Positions 18,991 through 22,713 of a DNA stretch of 22,713 nt are shown one piece after another. The stretch lies in the NCBI GenBank assembly GCA_003427395.1, contig BFEA01000772.1, positions 357,026-379,738 of the forward strand, written 5' to 3'. The notes below the pieces were generated by a model. The model saw nothing but the letters and a program-made list of their open reading frames with translations. It was not told the origin of the DNA and searched no databases. The DNA comes from Chara braunii (Eukaryota > Streptophyta > Charophyceae > Charales > Characeae). The stretch's first letter is position 1. Each line of letters opens with the position of its first letter. Made by a program: the position numbers and the translations under genes.

Positions 18991-20942
18991 CTGCATTGCC
19001 GCTTGCTAAACGAATTGATCGTCGTCGACATCAGCTCGCCATGGCGGTCCATGACATCAGCAATCGACTCCAACACCTGTTGACGCGCATTCTTTCGCTT
19101 CCCGCCTCCAACCCCACTTCCGGCGTTGTTGTCGGAGACCCTCGCAGAAGAACGTTCTTCAGGGCAGCCGTAACCACCGGCCTCACTAAAAACAGACTCC
19201 CCACCAACCGCTCCTCGCCTGGGCAGCTGCACCCCGTCCGGACTGCCGGTGTCGGCGACGTTGGGAGGGAAAATTGTATGGTTCCCCAGCATGCCTGCGT
19301 GGATCTTGTTGTACAACACCCTCTCCATCCGAAACTTGAAGTTGTGCTCCTTCCTTTCTTCATTCGATAGCCTGAAGAAATTTGTCTGGCCGCTGACATT
19401 ATGAAACATCTGTATCTTCTTGTAGTTTTGGAAGAGATTGTCCCACTTATTCATGCAGTCGTCGGCGTCTTTAGGCCTCCCCGCGTTCGCCATGCGCTTC
19501 ACAATGTCGTCCCACTTCCACTCCTTGGTCCGCATCCGCCCGTAATTGTGACCCAGCCCGACGAGGTGCATCTCGTGCTCCCGCTTGCATCTCACCAGGA
19601 GCATTTGGTCTTCCGGAGACCAGTACGTCGCAGACTTCCCGCCGCCGTCGCTGACGCCACCTCTGCCGCCACAGCCAACGGATCGACCATTGGCACGAAC
19701 AGCACCTCTGCTGCGTCCTTTCCCCCTCCCACCCGTCTTCCCCAAAGGCCGAATAGGAATGTCGTCGTCGTCGTCCCATGCTTCCACAACCTCCCTGAAT
19801 CCTTCATCGGCATCGTCATCGCCACCACCATCGTCGTCGCCGCCATCGTTGTGTGCCCGCATGTTTGGCACTCCTCGTGTGATGTTCTCCACAGTGGGTC
19901 CTGGACGCACCGGTGGTATGTGGGCGCCCTTGTCCCTTAGGTCGGGTTGGGTCGACGTCTGTCTCTTATACACATCTAGATGTGTATAAGAGACAGGAAT
20001 AGGAATGTCGTCGTCGTCGTCCCATGCTTCCACAACCTCCCTGAATCCTTCATCGGCATCGTCATCGCCACCACCATCGTCGTCGCCGCCATCGTTGTGT
20101 GCCCGCATGTTTGGCACTCCTCGTGTGATGTTCTCCACAGTGGGTCCTGGACGCACCGGTGGTATGTGGGCGCCCTTGTCCCTTAGGTCGGGTTGGGTCG
20201 ACGTTGTGCGGTTGGGCATCGAAGGACGTGCATCGCCGATGCGCAGGGACCCGACTGCGACTCCAGTGTTTGCGGGCCAGGTACTTGCCAATCGATCGGC
20301 GGACGGTGCAGTCGATCCATGCTGCTGGGCTGCTGGCGATGGCTTGACTCCGCCAGTAACGGACGCACCGCCACGAAGTATGGACTGCTCTGTATGCTCA
20401 CCTCCAGCATGTTGAAGGCCACGTGGCGAAGGATCGACGTCGATGATGAACGTACGGCTCGCCTCCCTAGCGCCGCCAGAACACAACCCGAACCTGAGAT
20501 CAAGTCCTCCGTCGTCGTCGTCTCCCAAGCCTTGGTGCAGGAGTGAGGTGAACTCGCCGCCTTCATTGCTTGCCGACCCACCTGCTCGCACCGTCTGCGA
20601 CAACAACTGTGTCGACCTGCTGGTGAGAGGCAACGTTGGAAGTTCTTCCGTCTCCGGCTCCTCGTCCGACGGGGGCAGTGGCGTCTCCCACGACTCTAGA
20701 TGGGTGTACATGGACGGTTCGTACAACCGTGGAGGCTCCGCCGTCGCAGGTCGTCTTCCGCCCTGACCTGCAGCCAGAACCGCGCGTGCCTGCATGCCCG
20801 CCATCGGACGTTCCCCTGCCTTCCGTTTCGTTGACGCCCTCCACTTGCGACGTTGCTTCCACAGCCGGCACAACAAACACACGTGGAGGAAGACGACCAC
20901 AGCGAGCACCAGCACATGCGATCTCCTCTGCATGTCTGCCAT
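18978..20942 (-). CDS. Trihelix/SANT-like (MSANT) DNA-binding protein, carrying an assembly artefact
   Basis: An open frame of 654 codons from ATG 20942; the frame extends 30 bases further to a GTG, which is unlikely as a start. After Met come a hydrophobic stretch (about residues 9-28), a basic segment, a long disordered Ser/Gly/Pro region, and an acidic DDDGG-rich tract. A Myb/SANT-like trihelix domain follows (about 440-520) with its tryptophans in YWSPEDQMLLVRCKRE, KEWKWDDIV and CMNKWDNLFQNYKKI. A helical tail ends LESIADVMDRHGEL. Residues 316-328 are translated laboratory adapter, and residues 247-315 are repeated as 329-397, so the true protein would be about 572 residues. The C-terminus ends abruptly in SPGW where the gag sequence begins, so the natural end is missing. 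The domain binds DNA, either as a transcription regulator or as the accessory ORF of a PIF/Harbinger-type transposon. The subterminal motifs upstream favour the second, by inference. Confidence 0.7.
   Translation of the reverse strand: MADMQRRSHVLVLAVVVFLHVCLLCRLWKQRRKWRASTKRKAGERPMAGMQARAVLAAGQGGRRPATAEPPRLYEPSMYTHLESWETPLPPSDEEPETEELPTLPLTSRSTQLLSQTVRAGGSASNEGGEFTSLLHQGLGDDDDGGLDLRFGLCSGGAREASRTFIIDVDPSPRGLQHAGGEHTEQSILRGGASVTGGVKPSPAAQQHGSTAPSADRLASTWPANTGVAVGSLRIGDARPSMPNRTTSTQPDLRDKGAHIPPVRPGPTVENITRGVPNMRAHNDGGDDDGGGDDDADEGFREVVEAWDDDDDIPIPVSYTHLDVYKRQTSTQPDLRDKGAHIPPVRPGPTVENITRGVPNMRAHNDGGDDDGGGDDDADEGFREVVEAWDDDDDIPIRPLGKTGGRGKGRSRGAVRANGRSVGCGGRGGVSDGGGKSATYWSPEDQMLLVRCKREHEMHLVGLGHNYGRMRTKEWKWDDIVKRMANAGRPKDADDCMNKWDNLFQNYKKIQMFHNVSGQTNFFRLSNEERKEHNFKFRMERVLYNKIHAGMLGNHTIFPPNVADTGSPDGVQLPRRGAVGGESVFSEAGGYGCPEERSSARVSDNNAGSGVGGGKRKNARQQVLESIADVMDRHGELMSTTINSFSKRQCSPGW
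19751..19958. repeat. 208-bp direct repeat, copy 1 (artefact)
   Basis: Appears identical base for base to 19997-20204, at an offset of 246, and abuts the adapter. It lies inside the coding region of the trihelix gene. It is best read as the same genomic bases assembled twice. Confidence 0.9.
19959..19996. other. Nextera mate-pair junction adapter (two inverted Tn5 mosaic ends)
   Basis: The first half is CTGTCTCTTATACACATCT, the 19-bp Tn5 mosaic end used in Nextera libraries, followed at once by its exact reverse complement. This 38-bp arrangement is the known circularisation junction of mate-pair libraries. It is not a natural element. On the minus strand it translates to the peptide VSYTHLDVYKRQ, which recurs in databases as contamination. 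Confidence 0.98.
19997..20204. repeat. 208-bp direct repeat, copy 2 (artefact)
   Basis: Second copy of 19751-19958 on the other side of the adapter. Repeat plus adapter is 246 bp, divisible by three, so the reading frame of the gene stays open across the fault. Confidence 0.9.
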
Positions 20943-20975
20943 CAATTGAATCGCAGGCAGGCACCCTTCCACGCA

Positions 20976-21379
20976 ACTACTGCAGAAGTATCTTCTGGCA
21001 TGCCGGTGGATAGGGCCGCTGGACCTTCATATGCCGACAACCACCAGAGAAGACGAGAAAGGTGTCTGCCTGTGATTAAAAGATCGACCGTTGCCGCCCG
21101 CGCACTGCCGGAAGCGCCTCCGTATGTCGTCCCGCGCACATCGTCGTCCTCCTCCGCTACCCGCAACCAAGCCAACCGTCCACTACGGACGCCCGCCCGC
21201 CCACGCTCGGCCCCCCGCGCTCCACCGTGTCGGCCAACGGCTACCGTTGGTGGCCGTTGCCGGCGTCGACCCGCAGAAAACCTCCGATGTCCGACCACCC
21301 ACCCAACGGACCGCTCCTGGACCAGCAACCCCGTGTCGACGGGGCCATGCGCGAGACGCAACGAGTCCGTGAAACGCGG
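20976..21379. other. Upstream region of the trihelix gene
   Basis: GC-rich, with overlapping Pro/Arg-rich frames on both strands that are typical of compositional artefacts. It may hold the 5' UTR or an upstream exon, but I see no clear TATA box or splice pair. Confidence 0.35.
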
Positions 21380-21571
21380 GAATCCTAAAGTTTTCAGTAG
21401 GTCGGGGGCTACTGGAAAATTTAGGATGATTTTGCCTGGGGAATCCTAAATCCTTTAGGACTCGTCCTAACGCCGTTTTCACATTTTGGATCTCGAAATT
21501 GGATTTAGGATTGCGTGCAACCAAGACGCAATCCTAAAAACAGGCACTTTTAGGAGTCTCTAACCAGACCC
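21380..21571. mobile_element. Candidate subterminal region and end of a DNA transposon
   Basis: In 190 bp there are seven exact copies of TCCTAAA or its complement: TCCTAAA at 21383, 21444 and 21532, and TTTAGGA at 21420, 21454, 21504 and 21549. A near copy lies at 21465. Such clusters in both orientations mark transposase-binding subterminal regions of plant DNA transposons. Read on the minus strand, the outer edge is GGGTCTGGTTAGAGACTCC, similar in style to PIF/Harbinger termini. The opposite end is not in the window because the gene's 3' side is cut off at 18990, so inverted termini and target duplication cannot be confirmed. Confidence 0.5.
21504..21538. repeat. 13-bp perfect hairpin in the subterminal region
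   Basis: TTTAGGATTGCGT (21504-21516) and ACGCAATCCTAAA (21526-21538) are perfect complements around a 9-base loop. Each arm contains one of the clustered heptamers. Confidence 0.85.
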
Positions 21572-21813
21572 CTATTTTCTCCTATTTTCTCAGCCCAGAA
21601 ATTGGTAATGAACCTGTCAGGCCGCTGCCACTCAGTGTCACACTGGATCGGCCACACTCCTATCCGACTGCTAATGGGACCACACCCTAGTGGCAAGCGC
21701 CGAAAACTGTAGTAAAGTGAAGGCAAAAACTGTAGTGCGGGTGTAGTGTAGTGTTGTGGAACGAGGCCCTTTGCCATTCGTTGCACGAAATCATGATTTC
21801 GTCGTTTTTTACG
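21572..21813. other. Short spacer with a perfect 16-bp palindrome
   Basis: Non-coding. CGAAATCATGATTTCG at 21786-21801 is a perfect palindrome next to the LINE tail, and AAAACTGTAGT occurs twice about 24 bp apart near 21704-21740. No gene is supported. Confidence 0.5.
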
Positions 21814-22078
21814 TTTTTTTTTTTTTTTTTTTTTTTTTTTTTGGCTTAAACATAGCTCCATTCTATTTGTGGGGAGCAGCACATGTTGGGAACCGGGCCC
21901 AGCGTCCCTTATAAGCAACTGAACAAGGTAGCTCGGGGTCGGGGTCCCCACAGTCTGCCCGGAGAACTGAGCAAAGAACAAGACGAAACTGTACAGTGGG
22001 AGTAGGCCGGAGCTCGTAACCGTATTACTAACCTACCAGAATGGGGTAAAAGGAAAGAACTCACAGTCCCTCTCAGCA
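21814..22078 (-). mobile_element. LINE 3' untranslated region and poly-A tail
   Basis: T29 at 21814-21842 is the poly-A tail of a minus-strand LINE. The adjoining tail has the GCTCC/GGAGC stem at 21855-21877 and the GGGCCCAGCGTCCC block, matching 3884-3940. It connects directly to the ORF2 fragment beginning at 22079, which ties this tail family to a LINE. Confidence 0.75.
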
Positions 22079-22713
22079 CTACGCTGCCTGATTGAAAGTA
22101 GAGATACTGGGACTGGGAGATTGATCCCATNGGAGGTCCGAATAGAATAGCTTCTTGTTGGCACCAATACCAGCCCATTTATAAGGTACGGACCATTTTC
22201 TCCGAAAGTTTTCCATAGCTAATTGCGGGGAACTAGAGCAACGTTTAGCTTTGGTCCATTCTGCTGTAATCTCCATTCTAACAGAGTGCCTAAACTTGGC
22301 TATCAGGGTAGGAAGAGGATGTTTGGAATTAAGGAAGCGCCTATCGCGCCTTGCTACCCATAGTATCCAAAAAGCTCTTCTTCTGAAGATCTGAGCCACA
22401 GAGCNCGCCTGTTGGTGTTTGAAAACCTCNGGTATTCTGCCTGTTATTACCAAATCTTGATTCCAAAAGCCCCTCACTGAGNACGCCTTCANCCATAGGG
22501 AATCTAAAAATTCCCAGAAACCTCTAGCAATGATGCATTCCCACCANAGGTGTAGCCAATCTTCCAAAGACNGGTGGGAANNAGNGTCACANAGTGTTGA
22601 GACATCNATACCTTTTTCAGAGCACCACAGAGCAGTAGGCACACATGAGTGGAGGTGCATCCATTGGAGTCCCCCCACCTTTGTTTCCAATGACGAAAGC
22701 AGAAGTTGGATAA
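22079..22713 (-). pseudogene. LINE ORF2 C-terminal fragment, running off the right edge
   Basis: The minus-strand frame is open from the window edge to a stop at 22079 and has no ATG start of its own; the apparent first codon at 22690 is TTG. It matches the C-terminal zf-RVT region of plant LINEs: a TxCDxxSHxSLEDWLHxWWEC block followed by RGFWEFLDSLW, then RRAFWILWVARRDRRFLNSK. The motif gives Cys34, His47 and Cys52 counted from the TTG; the second Cys is probably hidden by the NNT codon at residue 37. The part before it, beyond the edge, would be reverse transcriptase. Eleven single Ns at 22405-22607 and one at 22131 hide codons, so whether it is intact cannot be judged. It is related in domain to the fragment at 4919-5803 but clearly a different subfamily by sequence. 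Confidence 0.8.

Noticed and set aside
19959-19996. 38-bp perfect palindrome as a natural regulatory hairpin or transposon end
   Set aside because: It is identical to the Nextera mate-pair junction and lies between exact duplicates, so it is of laboratory origin.
19401-20546. Long plus-strand frames (up to 179 codons) opposite the trihelix gene
   Set aside because: They are the complement of a GC-rich coding region with (GTC)n-type repeats and include the adapter artefact.

Overview
The window looks like repeat-rich, gene-poor nuclear DNA of a plant-type eukaryote. The signs are LINE fragments with a plant-style zf-RVT domain, a Ty3/gypsy gag with an initiator-Met tRNA primer site, a U6 snRNA copy, and a trihelix/SANT-like DNA-binding gene. 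A streptophyte with a large genome, such as a charophyte alga like Chara, is my guess from the style of these families. It is not proven by anything here. No intact, unquestionable host gene is visible. Most of the window is decayed mobile DNA, AT-rich spacer and simple sequence.

Layout. 1-988 (minus) and 7075-about 7955 (plus) are two diverged, inverted copies of one LTR-like repeat. They enclose about 6 kb of AT-rich DNA. Inside it sits the 3' part of a LINE on the minus strand (3850-about 5790), whose tail is doubled around a single N. 7960-12600 is non-coding DNA with a duplicated block near 9 kb, microsatellites and no convincing gene. 12600-13680 is a degenerate C-rich short-unit array broken by a CAG/CTG island. 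13690-15279 ends in a plus-strand poly-A tail that carries a short stem motif also found in the LINE tails. Directly after it lies a U6 snRNA retropseudogene (about 15297-15393) with its own A-rich tail and a likely target-site duplication. 15425-17830 is non-coding, with a long AG microsatellite and a 61-nt hairpin, and leads to a PBS and a gag gene broken by two in-frame TGA codons (17977-18990).

The gag fragment meets, tail to tail, a minus-strand gene for a trihelix/SANT-like protein (20942-18978). This gene contains a 38-bp laboratory sequence, two inverted Tn5/Nextera mosaic ends at 19959-19996, between two 208-bp copies of the same exon sequence. That is an assembly artefact, and the 246 extra bases happen to keep the frame open. 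Upstream of the gene, 21380-21571 has clustered TCCTAAA/TTTAGGA motifs and a 13-bp hairpin, which suggests the end of a DNA transposon. The gene may therefore be a transposon ORF. The window closes with another LINE 3' end on the minus strand (21814-22713), dotted with single Ns.

How the parts relate: LINE-type retrotransposition explains most of the structure, through poly-A tails, shared 3' stem motifs, 5' truncation and the U6 copy. Some of the most striking features are assembly faults and should not be read as biology.
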